Of a stretch of DNA of 64,000 nt, positions 1 to 11,515 are shown piece after piece (positions within the stretch are counted from its first letter, which is position 1; each line of letters begins with the position of its first letter). The notes below the pieces were generated by a model. That model was not told the DNA's origin. It searched no databases and was given only the letters and a program-made list of their open reading frames with translations. The stretch comes from Struthio camelus (Eukaryota > Chordata > Aves > Struthioniformes > Struthionidae): the NCBI RefSeq assembly GCF_040807025.1, contig NC_090943.1, positions 6,620,356 through 6,684,355 on the forward strand. The letters run 5' to 3'. The position numbers and the translations under genes were made by a program.

Positions 1-187
1 AAACTCTGGGGGAGAGCACTGCAAAGGTAACCAATCCCCCTGAAGGATGTAGAGCAGTTGCTAGCCCGTGGCGTTTTCTCAGCTTGTTTGCTGATGGTGT
101 GCTTAAGTGGCGGTGAGTGATAGCAAATCACTCCCCCTACCACTGCAGCAGTTGTATTCACGGAGGTCAAAGTTTTCTCCCCATCCC

Positions 188-222
<35 letters not shown>

Positions 223-3200
223 CAACTGCTCCTGATAGCAAGACTGCAGTGGGGGAGAAATGTCTGCGCTGAGAAAAACACAGCGCTGTCAGGAGCCAGG
301 TGAGTTTATGCCTGCTGTGTGTGCTGTGGACATGCACGACTTGCAACTGCCACCAAGCTGACGCTCTCTAGGAAGCCAGGGCTGAGATGCAGCTCCAGCA
401 AATGGTTATTTGTTTAAGGCTGGCAGGTGGAGTGGGCTGAGAGTAGGGGCTGGGCTTGCAATGGTGTCCAGCCACAGGTAAGCTGATCTTGCTGGGATAT
501 CCTCAGCTATCCTGACTTTGGGCATCGTATCTCGCTGCTGAGGGAGTTAAAAGACTGAAGAGCTTATGCCTACTCTCTGGGAAACCATATGAGATGCAGA
601 GATGCCTGGGATCCAAGGTTAGCCCAAGCCTTTCACCAAGCCCGGCATGAAGAACTGGGGAAAAGAACTGGTCTAGGACACCCTGGAGTTTTTCCCCCTT
701 CACACCAGCAGCCAGATCCTGAATGACCTGCAGAGCTCCTTTGGGTTGCTGGAGTTGGACTGATGTCTCCCAGCCCAGCCATATGCAGGGATGGGAAGGG
801 AAGCATGGATCTGCTCTCCACACATCACTAATGGGATACTTAGTCCTGGTTTGGGTCAGGGAGTAGTCCAGTATCGCTCAACCTGGCTGTCTGGCAGGAT
901 CACTCTTACTCGCTGCTTGTAAAAGGCAGTCGTACAATTGTCCCCACCAAGCAAACTGTGTCTGCCCTGGAGCAAAAATCAGATTGGCACAGCCTGCTAC
1001 TATCTCTGATAGACGTTTAATCCAGCCCTGGTTTTTGACACTCTGACCCGTGATGGCAGAGGCAGTCAAAGGCTGCGCCATTCCTCATGGTTGCTGCTAG
1101 ATCGATTGTGTGATCTTTTGTTCTCACTTTGTGAGTGCAGTGTGAAGCAGGAGCATGACTCGGTATCAGCCCTCGCCGTGGTAGTTACCCTCTGTCTCTC
1201 TGTCGTCTGGGCGTGCATGAGCTGATTAAATAATTGCATTGCATTAGACTCCTCATAAAATGAAGAGTTCCAGGAACCCCTATAAAGGTGAGTGTTTTTC
1301 AACAGTTATCGAGAAGGTCTCCTTCTCCATGGCTATCTTTATTGCATTTTAGCTAGTAGCTAGCATGGCTGCCTGGCTGCAGCTTGCACAGTGGAGCTGA
1401 TAGATACGACTGGGATGAATGCCAAGACAACTGGATTTGCTCATGCTGCCATGGGGGCTGCAGAATGAGCCCATGCAGCGCCTACGTCCAGGGAAAGCTG
1501 GAATGACAGTGAATGAGGGTGATGGGCAACCTTCAAACTTACCAAACTTGTTTTCCTTCAGCGTAAGAACGAAAATAAGGTTTCTGAAGTATTCTCTGAG
1601 ATGAGTGACATCTTCCTGAGTGGGAAATGCTCAAGTGTCTGCCCTTCCTGATGGTTCAGAGGGCAGCTTTATCACAGACTGTCCCAGAACAGGGACTCAG
1701 ACTGTAACCCTGGCAGGTCTGAAGGTCTGGGAGTTGTCTGAGATAGCCTACCGTCTAGTCACAGACATCTAACTGCAGAAGATGCTCCCATAGCTGCCTT
1801 GCCTTGTCAACAGCAAGAAGGAAGCCTTTCCAAAGCCTTGGTCAGGTTCCTGCTGTGAGCCACCATCAGGAAGAGCCTGCCTGCCTGCACTGGCTGTGCA
1901 GGGGCCAGTACAGGTTGATCTACCTAAGTCAGACACCTGAGTCTCCCTCTCCTGCCCCTCTTGGGCTAACAGAGTCATTCTGAGGAAATTTTCACCAAAA
2001 TCAACCCCTCTGAAAAAGTGCACTGTGCTGGGACTTAATCGTCAGCTATATAACAGCATATTCTCTTAATAAAAAAGTCTAGGCAATTTCGCAGGGAATT
2101 TGCCCCCCACCCTTTTTTTTCCTCCTCTTTGCCTGTGGATTTCCTGTGAACAAGCTAAGACCTCTAGATTTCCTCAGCGTCTGGAATTTTTCTGCTATTA
2201 ACTTTCACAAACCATTTCAGCCTGGGGATCGCCTGCAAGCCCAGCCCACGCAGTTATTTCGTTGGAGATGGGATATTCTGTTCCATGCAGTTGTTCTCCT
2301 TTCAGGCTGAAGAATGGCTGAACTGAACTGTTTTCAGGCTATGAGACAAAACCCCATGAGCCTGGTTTCAAAACCTTGAATTTTTACATCAGATGAATAA
2401 GCAATTCGAAGGGTCTTACAGTGAGGTTTATGGAAAAATTAGGTCTCTCCAGTGTAGACATCTGCATCTAACGTCACCATTGTCCTCCGTGGAGAAAACC
2501 GGGATATTAAATAGTGTAATTTGCCTCTTAGTCGGGAGAAGTAGATAGAAGCCAAAGAATGGACCGCAAAAAGGGATTCCAGGGGGAGCAGCACAGACTT
2601 ACACAGTGATACTGGAGCCACCTAAATGTTACGGAGTCTCAGCTTTGAGCCTCTGGTTGCTCACAGACTTCCCTTGACAGCAGTGAGGAGAACACTGTCT
2701 GAGAGACTCCAGTCTCCAAGACCTGGGGCTTGGAGGGACACTCTGAGACTGAGGGGACTGGGCCATCCTTCTCTGATTAACTACCTATAACGTTGAAAAT
2801 CAGTGTCCTGTGCTCACACCAGTACACCTTATAGTATTGCCAGCACACTGCAGACCTGTTAGTGTCATTAAGAATTGTTGGGGTTTTAGGGTGAAGACAT
2901 CCGTTCATGTTGTCAGAAGTGAGTCATGTCCCCGTTGCCATAAAGGTTTTACAATGTTACTAAAATGGTTCCCACTCCCTTCAAGGCTTCACAGCCCACA
3001 GATATCACCCATGGCATGGAAAGGGGGAGCAAAAGGTTTTCTTGGCACTAATGTTAGCCCAAAGAGTTAAGGTTATTTTCTGGTGATGGCACTGGTTTCC
3101 CTGGCATGGAAGTGGCGAGATGGTTGGACAGCATTTACCACTGAGGATCCCTAGCCTTGTGTGGAGCCTGATGGGCAGACAGTTTCACGTCATACAACAA

Positions 3201-4075
3201 CAGGCCGTAACCCATGAGTTAGGTTTTCCAGCACTCTGCACATAGATAAACCTCATCCATTTTTAAAAGCTGATGAATACAAGCAGACAGAAGATTTTGC
3301 CAAGTATCACAGTGCAAGTGGGATACAATCACCTAAACATGGGTGTTCAGTGCCATTTTAGATGCTCTCTAGTATGTCTGGGACATCCTCACAGGACTGG
3401 CAGAGATGCCCAAGGCCTAGTGGAGTTTTGTGATCTTCTGGAGCAAGAGCTGGAGACAAGGCCAGGGCACAAAGCACAAATGGCATGAGACACTACGTGT
3501 GAGGAACCAAATCCCATCCGGGGCATGGCTGAGAGAGGTGAGGTGTCAGGGAGTCCTGACCACTAAATTTATGTTCAGGTTCTTGGGAATCTCCTTGCCT
3601 CTTACGGTGTTTCTGGGATGAGGCTTGACCAAGCGTGTGGTGTGCCAGTGTGGACAGTGTGTCTCATCAGCTGCACTCAGCTGAGCACATAGCTTGCAAA
3701 CCTGCCGCTGAAACCATGCCCTTCCACCGCCAATACTGTATGCAAGCACCTTAGGAGGAAAGTCAGCACTGATCTTACAGCTCAGACATGTAAGTCTCTG
3801 CGTTTCCTAGTGTTTATTGTCCTCTTTTTTGTAGGAAGGCTTTGTTTTTCTTGCAGGACAGCAGTCAAAAGAAGTGCCTAAAAGATACTTGCTTTTTTCC
3901 CCTGGGCACTTGGAGCAGGGGCAGCACTGTATGCAGGTGCCTGCTGCCATAACGCTCCCTCCGTCAGCAGATGCTGTGCTACCAGTGTGATTATGGGGAC
4001 CATATGGCACCAAAGCAGCATTGCTGTTCCAGTAACTACGCTTAACCCTTTGGACGGCATTTTCTCCTAGGCCAG
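1..4075. other. Non-coding stretch, no gene seen
   Basis: Apart from the CA microsatellite near the start I see no gene, RNA or recognisable interspersed repeat here. Open frames are at most about 106 codons, occur on both strands and resemble no protein I know. Composition is ordinary for amniote intergenic or intronic DNA. Confidence 0.6.
190..219. repeat. (AC)n microsatellite
   Basis: A perfect dinucleotide run of about 15 AC units lies between a C-rich stretch and unique sequence. It is long enough to be length-polymorphic and could serve as a marker. It has no coding meaning. Confidence 0.95.
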
Positions 4076-4077
4076 GT

Positions 4078-4335
4078 AACATGATATGCTTGGATGGCTG
4101 CACTGGGGCAGACCAACACAGCTTCTTGTCTTTGACAATGGTCCCCAGCAGATGCCTGCGGAAGAGGGGAGAAATATAGGAAACCTAAAGTGGTTCTTTC
4201 ACATCTCTACTGTCCCAGTGCTTAGAAATTGGTTCATTAGTACTCCCCTGATCCAGAGCTGCGTCCACACCTTTGCGTTTTGGATCCCCTGATGGACTTT
4301 GAGGAATGTGCCTAGTTTGTATAACTCCTCCAGTT
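4078..4335 (-). mobile_element. CR1 LINE fragment A (3' part)
   Basis: The plus strand reads as the reverse complement of a CR1 non-LTR retrotransposon 3' region. It shows, in consensus order, a block like 'tgggtcagaccaa' (4105-4120), then 'tctttgacaatgg' (4130-4142), then 'agcagatgcctg..gaagag' (4147-4166), then 'cctgatccagagctgc' near 4245-4262, then 'gatggac' near 4290. The element is therefore on the minus strand with its 3' end toward 4078. It is heavily mutated, lacks the 5' part and all intact coding sequence, and no target-site duplication is evident. A second CR1 piece covering the same 3' region follows about 220 bp away in the same orientation. Family membership is inferred from remembered consensus, not alignment. 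Confidence 0.7.
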
Positions 4336-4544
4336 GTATATAGCCGCTTGTACCTTGGCTTGGGAGTTTGTGAAAGCAATGGGAAGATCATTCCTTCTGG
4401 CTCTCTGTGGAGATTTCTTAGCCAGCCAGGTGGGTTCCTGTTATACTCTCTTGGCAATAGCAGAATGTATTTCACTAGGAGTACCAAAATATTGCTGGAA
4501 AATTAGACTGCAAACAATAAAATGTGACAAAAATGCTTAAGAGC

Positions 4545-5130
4545 TTTTTGTATTAGACCAGACCAAGTCTCCCTCTAGCTCTATAGCCCATCCCTAGATA
4601 TTACCAACAGCAGATATATAGAGAAAAGCAGAAGAACAGGAAAAGGATATATAATATTTCCACAGGACACTTTTCAAGGCTTTAGCAATTTGTGCTGTGG
4701 AGCCTTTCTGAGGCAATGTCTTTAGATGTAATAACTCCTGATTTTTTTTTTTTTTCAGGACCTTATCTACTTCCTTTATCAGGCCTCATGGATTTCTAGC
4801 ATCTACACCATCCTGCAGTAAGGAACCCACAGCTCAACTGCATTTTGTGCAAAAAACTGCATCCTTTTATTTGTTTAAACTTTCTGCCAGCTAGTTAAAC
4901 TTGGTGGCCCCTAACTCTTGTACTTGTAGAGACAAGTGGTCCTTGTTTACCTTCTTTGTGCCACGCATGAGATTTTGCCATACCTCTGACTCATATCTCT
5001 GCCTTGTCCTGGTTGACTTTCAAAGGCGGAAGACTCCTAGCCTATTTGATCATTGTACAGTGTGTTGCACAGAGGCTATTCCATACCTGTGTGATATTTG
5101 TCCATTCCAGATGTTTCATCTTCAACAATT
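4545..5130 (-). mobile_element. CR1 LINE fragment B (3' 580 bp)
   Basis: This is the best-preserved interspersed repeat in the window. Reading the plus strand as reverse-complement CR1, the consensus blocks are collinear: 'agaccagaccaagtctccctc' analogue at 4556-4576, 'acagcagatat..agcagaagaacagg' (4607-4640), a poly-T interruption at 4742-4755, 'catggatttct..catctacacc.tcctg' (4787-4815), 'cccctaactcttgtac' (4908-4923), 'agactcctagcctatttgatc' analogue (5030-5050) and 'ggctattccatacctgtg' (5077-5094). The 3' end of the element lies near 4545 and the copy is truncated near 5130, as CR1 copies usually are at their 5' side. It overlaps a 78-codon plus-strand frame (4901-5137), which is therefore antisense repeat sequence, not a gene. 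The copy is dead: it contains only the C-terminal coding edge and 3' region, with many substitutions and indels. Confidence 0.85.
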
Positions 5131-6029
5131 TTTGTGATATTCAAATATTCAGCATATTTGTGATAACAAACTTGATATAAACATCTACAAAAATTTGTAT
5201 TATATGATCATATCGGAGAGAGTGGTGGAGATGGAGAACGAGGTGGGCATATAGGTGCAGTGAACAGAGCTGTGGAGATTTTGACTAAAGTGTTAACCTC
5301 TAAATAATGTCTCATATTTGTACAAATTTTCTAAGAAAACAACAATTTTTCTTATTCAAAATACCTCTTAAATTGAATATCCTAAGCAGGTCTGGTTTAC
5401 TGTTAAAAGTCTTGCTCAGCGGTTGTATTCTGGTCTTGGATAAAATGATCAATATTGAAAAGCTAAAACATTACTATACTGACCATTCCTTCAGTGTGTC
5501 CATTGTCACAGGGTCCTGCATGCCTTGAATGTGCAAACAATTTCTGATTTCCAAAACTGCAAGCTTATGTTAACTTTCCCTTAGCTGGGTCACTAGCAAA
5601 GCTGTGTAAACAAATGACCTGTAACCATAATCTTCTTCAGTTCCTGCTATTGATTTCACTCTGATATTTTCCTGCCGAATATTAACACATCCTTTTCCTT
5701 CAGAAATGGAGAAACTTTTGAATGCTTCTCAGATGGGGTAAGTCAGGGGAGACTGAAACCAGTCTGCTAGTACCTTTTTCATGATGGTAGGCTGGGGTTG
5801 AAGAAGACAATCATGCTGATATGGTATATGCAGCTTCTTCAAGGGATTTCACCTATGAACACATGATATTTTGATTTTTAAACCTTCAATTCTACAGTAT
5901 CAGTGGGGCAACAGCTAGGAGGACCAGTTCACTGCTGTATCTTGAAAGCTGTTCATGCAAAGATGCCAATGAGCGGAGCTATTTTGAAGTGCCTTCCCTA
6001 GAGGCTGGTCTTGCTGTAACAATGTTTAA
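5131..6029. other. AT-rich spacer between opposed CR1 copies
   Basis: An AT-rich stretch lies between a minus-strand CR1 fragment and a plus-strand one. I cannot assign it to a repeat family. The only structured item is a very short segment with strong splice-site-like edges at 5704-5737, listed separately. Confidence 0.5.
5704..5737 (+). other. Possible 34-bp microexon (speculative)
   Basis: A pyrimidine-rich run ending in 'ccttttccttcag' precedes 5704, and a perfect-consensus donor 'gtaagt' begins at 5738. The 34 bases between have one open frame (peptide NGETFECFSDG). No flanking exon is identified in this window, and splice-like pairs this close do occur by chance in 64 kb. If real, it could be an internal exon of a gene whose other exons lie outside. 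I consider chance more likely. Confidence 0.12.
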
Positions 6030-6560
6030 GGTTTTGTATAAGTCATTTGGCAGTGATATAGAACATATAGGGGTAAAGAACCTTTTATGGTGTTACAGAT
6101 GACACAGAAATTTGCAGGCTAGCAAATAAGGAAGATATGGGTTACTCAAGCTGAGTGATATGGATCGTGTACTTAACTGGTCATGGTTCAGCAGGATGCT
6201 TTTAGTCCAGCTAAATTGAAGGGAATCCCTTTGGGAATGAAGAATGCAAGGCTGTGCTTACGAAAAAGCAGGCTTCGTATTTGAAAGCCGTGACTTGGAG
6301 AATGACTTCAGGGTCATCTGTGATAACCTCTCAAGATGAGCTCTTATTGTATTGTTGTGGGGAAAAAAAGAAAAAAAAAAGGAAAATCTTCAGATCTGTT
6401 AAAAAGGTAGGTAGTGTCAATGGGCACTGGGAGACTACAGCATCGGTAGGGCTGCTGTGCTGAGTCCCAGCGCGTCAGAACACAAGCAGGATGAAGAGTT
6501 CAGAGGGATACCTAGAGCTTGACAACAGTATTTGGAAAACAGATAAATTCAACCTCAAAG
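6030..6560 (+). pseudogene. CR1 LINE fragment C (decayed ORF2 3' part)
   Basis: This is a plus-strand remnant of the reverse-transcriptase ORF of a CR1 LINE, downstream of the catalytic domain. Consensus-like blocks occur in order: 'cagatgacacagaaatttgc' (6098-6117), 'gggaatgaagaatgcaagg' (6233-6251), 'tcgtatttg' (6275-6283), 'gtgacttggagaatgactt' (6290-6308), 'gggtcat' (6311-6317), then an A-rich stretch and 'gcactgggagactacagcat' (6424-6443). From 6292 the frame reads DLENDFRVICDNLSR and then a stop at 6337, which parallels the CR1 segment usually read as DLEKDLGVIVDN. The stop, frame changes and missing 5' and 3' parts show it is dead. The boundary beyond about 6450 is uncertain. It lies head-to-head with fragment B across about 900 bp of unassigned sequence. 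Confidence 0.75.
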
Positions 6561-8225
6561 GCAACTGCAGCTCCCTAGAGCTGGAGGTAATTGAACATTG
6601 GGCTGTCTGGAGAAAAGTGGTGGACTCTCGGGGGAGTGAGGTTAGCTTCAGAGCTTACATTTTAGTTCAGCTTTGAGGAGATCTTATTTATATCAGGTGG
6701 AGATGGAGGACCAGTGAGTGGCCTCTCAGATTAGTGAGGCTCTGCATGTGATCCACCTTTTTTCCCGCTTCTCCTCAGGGCTTATGGCCCATACCTAGTA
6801 AGATAAAACCAGTGAGCTTCAGGCCATCGTAAAGTGTGCCAGGAAGGACTCCTTTACATCTCTGTTATTTAATTGGCATCTAGGTCTATTTTTGGGTTAT
6901 TTCATTTTGCTCTGAAGCCCTGGAGGTCGGCCTGGTAGCAGCTGGCCTGAGCTGGCACCCGAGGCGAAGCTCTGGGTGTCTGTCTTGCTTCTTGGTCTCA
7001 CCCACAGGCTGTATGGGTCACAGGATCTGGGATCAGGGAGGCGTCTTCTCCCAGATCTGACTACGGGGTCCTTCAGGGTTTCAGCCATTTATGCCGTAAC
7101 GCAAGATGTGTCACGGAGCTTGGGCATATCTATCCTAAGCCACCCTTGAGCCCAGCAGACATGGGAGCTACATGATGTTTCACATTCCACGTCTGCTGCA
7201 TGCATGGATCTACTTCCACTCTCTGAGGGTTGAAATATCTGGCACAAAAAAAAGTCTTTGGGTTTCTTAAAGAGAAATCAGGCTGCTACGTGCTGGCCTG
7301 TGATACACAGGAGGCCGGCTAGAGGAACCAGCGCTCCTTTCCGCCAGCAATTCTTGCTGCCTACATCTATGTGCAGAGGTATGCATACTTTTTTCCCTGC
7401 TTATTTTCCCTTCAAATTCTTGGAAGCGCACAATTTATACAGGCAGAAGCTGGTTGCCTTTTACTTCTCCCACAAAACAAAAGGGGAAGAGAGAGACAGA
7501 GTTGCACATATAAAGAAAAAGCTCTAGAAGAACAACCTTACAGCTGACAGCTCAGACAGGGTCTCCCCCAGGGAAAGGAACACATTGTATTAACTGTGAT
7601 ACACTAAGGAGCCTTGCGCATACATCACTTTCCCAAATGTTTTTAAAAGTTCATTAACTTCCAGTGGAAAGTTGTGGCTGCATCAGTTGCCTTGGAGCCA
7701 TTTTCGTCGACTCTTGGCCCTGGCTGGGGAATACTTTGTTGATTTAGACGGGTCTATTAGAAAGTGTAAGTCTGCTGGGATATATAAAAGGCAAAGCTTT
7801 ACTCTCCTGAACATTTCCTTAGTGCAGCACTTTCAAAATGCACGGGAAGCAAGCTTTGAACGCCTTGCTGCTTTTTAACTGCTGGACTTCAGCTTGAATG
7901 TTTCAACTTGGTTAGTAACCTGTAAATGACACCAATAAAAAGGAATCTGAAAGAGGTGGGAGGAGAGCAAGAAACGGATGCGATACATCCAGCATTTCTA
8001 CTGCTTAGAGCTTAGGGCTTTGGGCACGGGAACCGGAGGCTGAGACGTCGCACCTGGCCGCTTGCCTTGGTCCTCAGCAAAGTCATGGGGGTGACTGTTG
8101 TCTGCCTGCCTTTGGCTGGCTGGACCTGTTCTTGGAGGTGGCTCTCTCCGTATCACGATTTTAGGTGCCTTTTTAGGGAGATCTGGTTCATCAGTTAATT
8201 AGACACTTGGGTTAAGCAGACTAGT
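6561..8225. other. Non-coding stretch, no gene seen
   Basis: I recognise nothing definite here. Frames of 60-90 codons occur on both strands without known motifs. CR1 fragment C may extend a little into the start. Confidence 0.5.
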
Positions 8226-8320
8226 GCATCCTCTGACTCCCTGGTGCCTCATCTTTAAAATGGGCGCAGTAACTTTGCCCTTCGGCAAGTGGTGAGCTCA
8301 GGAGTAAATGAAGTGCAAGA
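8226..8320 (+). mobile_element. MIR-like SINE fragment
   Basis: The segment contains a close relative of the conserved MIR block, reading 'gtgcctcatctttaaaatgg' at 8244-8263, followed by a degenerate 'gtaac..tgccc' and 'aggagtaaatga' corresponding to the 'aggattaaatga' block. Order and spacing agree with the 3' half of MIR in sense orientation. MIR is an ancient tRNA-derived SINE family found across amniotes. The tRNA-like head is not recognisable, so this is a partial copy. Confidence 0.6.
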
Positions 8321-8431
8321 GGGCCTGCCTGCCCCTGTGATAGGCAGGGCATGGCACATCCTTGCAGCTTTTGGGGAGACCAAAACCGACCCCTCTCCCA
8401 TACCTCACCCACAAATAATTGTATTTTCTTT

Positions 8432-8443
8432 CCCCCCCCCCCC
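8432..8443. repeat. Poly-C run
   Basis: Twelve consecutive C residues are followed by an AT-rich pyrimidine stretch. Runs like this are frequent sites of length error in assemblies and distort any reading frame crossing them. Confidence 0.9.
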
Positions 8444-8655
8444 ATTTTATTTTTCCTATTTTATTTTCATGGAACCTACCCAAAATTTTCTTCAGATGCT
8501 GTATTCTCCCTTCCTGTCTATTCTCTCTTCCTCCAATTTGGCAGTGGTAACATTAGGAAATGGAGCAGATATTAAAAAAAAAAGGAAGGAGATAGTCAAG
8601 CTGTCATCTTTATTTGAAACAAGAACAATACAAAATATTTGCTAAATGTATTTAT

Positions 8656-8674
8656 CTCTTCTTCTTCTTCTTCT
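8656..8674. repeat. Short (CTT)n repeat
   Basis: About six CTT units form a small trinucleotide repeat. It has no coding context. Confidence 0.8.
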
Positions 8675-11409
8675 CAATCAGATCAAATATTGCTTGGAAG
8701 CCAAAGAGAAACTGCTGTATTTTTCTGGCTCTGACATATGTTGTATCCCGTTAAGCCTAATACATATTTATTTAAAATATTAATGCAGTTGACTGAGCGC
8801 TGCCTGCTGATAAGCATGTTCATTGGAGACTTTTGTGCACATTGTCTTCTGTTCCTCTCTGAGCCTTGCTCAGGGGCTTTGTTGGAAGGAGAAATATACT
8901 GGAGAGTAAAGGTTTGCTTCCTACCCTATAGGAATTTTTTAATTACCATTTTGACCGAGAACAAGTTTAACTGGCTCTTCAGCCACAGACTGTAAGGTCA
9001 TTGCTATCACAAACCATAAAGAAGATACAAAAATGAGGTAATAAAGTATATGGGCTGTGTATGTCTGGCAATTTAACATTATTCTTGTAACCCTGTGAGT
9101 CACCTGTGACTAATTTAAAAATGCTGATGCACTTAGATGAAAGCCACAGTAAACCACCTAAATCAGAGTCTGAGAGCTGTAAACACTGGGGGTGGGGAGA
9201 AGGAAGGAGACGAGGAGCGGATCCAAGCTTTTATCTGAAAAGATGCAATCAAGATGTGCCTTCAGCCAGCGGTTCACGGATCCTGAGAAATTGCCTGCTT
9301 TGCACAAGCGTCCTAATGTGCTGTTTATCTGCCACATTCCTGTGTGGTGCCTGAGTGTTCTTCTGCCAGGGACAGGCGCTAAAGCAGGCTGACTTTGGAG
9401 GGGTTGTGGAGGAGAGCACCACCACCCCATTCTTGCTGGGTGGAAAAATCACTGCAGGACCCTTGTGGCCAGCTCCCATGCCGGGGACCATTGCTGGGCT
9501 GGTAATACCCAGTGCCGGAGCGTGGAGTGCTGAGCTGCGCATGGGTCAGCATCCGCCAGGAGGACAGCCACCGGCTGAAGCCGTTTGACCGTAAATGAAG
9601 GAATGGCCGGAGACGTGAGTAGCTAGCTCTGCGAAACTGCTTCCAGCCCCCTGTGCGGCTGAGGGGTGCTGCCTGCTTTGAAAGTGGAGTATCGCTCTTC
9701 TGCTTTTTCCCCCTGTCCTTCACTAGCAGCTGTTTATTTGTTTTTCAGCAGCCAGTACCAAGGGGCTGGAGGTGGAGGAGCCCTTTCCTGTGGGTAGGCA
9801 GTATCTTCAGGCTGGATCCCTGAAGGGGTGAATGTCATTTGGCACTGGCTGCACGGCATCCCTTGGGTCCTCCTTGCCCCTTCTGCCGCGGGGACCGAGC
9901 CCTCAGACAGCTCACGAAGTCATTCCTTCGTGATAAAGCTGGTGCAGATCAGTTCGGCCCTGACCCTGTTTGCCCAGTCCTCCCCCCGAGGTGTATGTCC
10001 GCGCTCCTTGCCTGGCAGAGCGTCAGACAAACAACTCACCCTGGGGTGGGCTGGTTCAGGGAACTAAACCAGCAGGAAACTATTTGCTTGTTTGGGAAGT
10101 TTCCTGCTGGCTTAGCTCTCTGAAGTAGCTCCCCATGGGGTGAGGGCACGTGTTTTGAGAGGGAAATGGGGATGTCCAGCCAGGCTCCGGGCATTGAGTG
10201 AGATCTGTGGTGGTGCCAGACATCTCCCTGACATCTGGGAGACACTATCCTCTCTTCTCCACGGGGGAAGCAACAAGACATTTTGCCAGACAGTGCTAAA
10301 TATTTTGTTTCTGTGCTGAACGGGCCTCCTGAGGCATCAGAGGGGCATTTTTGGCTATAACACTTCAGTTATTTTCTACCCTGAAACTCAAGATTTCCAA
10401 GGATAGATGTCATTTTCAGCGTAGCTCTCATCTGAAGGCAGACATCTCCCATAATATCATAACTTTAGCTTTGTCATTTGGATCCAGCTGAGAGGAACCC
10501 CATTCTGGAGCTTTTCTTGGGGGAAAATGAGGTGAGTTTCTGCCAAAGAAAGAAGGCTAGGAAAGGAAAGCAGATATATAATCATGGGGGCTGGGGAAAT
10601 GAAGGAAATAGTGATGGTCGATAGATATTGATCCTCCTCTTCTGTGCACTCAGTCGCTGCAGGATGGAGAAGAAAAGTCTATTGTTCATTCTAGGAAGGT
10701 GCAGAAGGCGGGTTGTGCTCAGCGGCCCGAGGAACAGACGGGCCAGAGGTGTCCTTTTCGTGCTGTGTCTGGCGCAGCAGAGGGCTGACCCACAGCTGGA
10801 GCGGGTGAGTGCTGAGGAAGGGACGTTCCCATGCTGCACAGCAAGAAAACCATGTTCTTGGTGCCCTGTAACACCCTTCCCCATAGCATGGGGCCCAAAG
10901 CATTGCTGATAACCAAGAGCCAAGAGGGGAGTCTCCGAAAGGTAACCTCAAGCAGCGTTACCCAGGCATTGTGTGACTGACAGGGTTGCCCAGCCCCCCA
11001 GGGCACGTGCCCTGTGATTTTGGAGGCCAGGCCGTGTTGGCTGGAGGTAATGGTGCAGGTTTTCCACGATCACCTTCACCCTGCAGATGCATCTGCCCCA
11101 GCTGTGCCCTGTGTAGAGCAGGATGCACAAGCCAGGGGGTTTCCGGCAGAAGGAAAGTGGGAGAAGCTTGCAGGACTGCCCCCAGGAGATGTGAAGGGCT
11201 GAAGGACAATACAGACGAGATGCTGGAGGATGAGCCATCAAGGTTTCTCCAGAAGACCTATCAGGACAAGTACGAGAACACTGGACCTCTGTTAGAGGTC
11301 CTCCTGGTCTCTGCGGACAGGGCTATCACCTGAATAAGACATCCTCTCTTATTCACTCCTTTGACACAGCCATGAGGCAGCCCAATCCATCATGCTGCCT
11401 CTGGACGGG

Positions 11410-11515
11410 GGATCTGGAAATGCCAGTTCCACTCCCGGCTCTGACACCGGCCTCTGGTATGACCTAGGGTGAGTCATTTCACCTCTCCATGCTTCTGTTT
11501 CTACTCAGTGCTTCT
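11410..11515 (+). mobile_element. MIR-like SINE fragment
   Basis: The order 'cccggctctgac' (11434-11445), 'tatgacctagggtgagtcat' (11458-11477), 'ttcacctctccatgcttctg' (11478-11497) closely follows the MIR core (cggctctgcc, tgtgaccttgggcaagtcac, ttaacctctctgtgcctcag) in sense orientation. The downstream 3' block is lost or too diverged. It is an old SINE copy with no coding potential. The GTGAGT inside it resembles a splice donor but is explained by the MIR core. Confidence 0.7.

Larger units (their letters stand above)
8321..11405. other. Non-coding stretch with simple-sequence patches
   Basis: It holds a run of 12 C at 8432-8443 and a short CTT repeat at 8656-8674. GC content rises over 9.2-11.3 kb, which lengthens chance open frames to about 115 codons on both strands. 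I see no recognisable gene or interspersed repeat. Confidence 0.5.

Noticed and set aside
4901-5137. 78-codon plus-strand frame
   Set aside because: It lies wholly on the antisense of CR1 fragment B and follows the repeat consensus base by base, so it is not a gene.
6254-6463. 69-codon plus-strand frame with Lys run
   Set aside because: It runs through the decayed CR1 fragment C in a frame different from the CR1 peptide. The Lys run comes from the A-rich patch.
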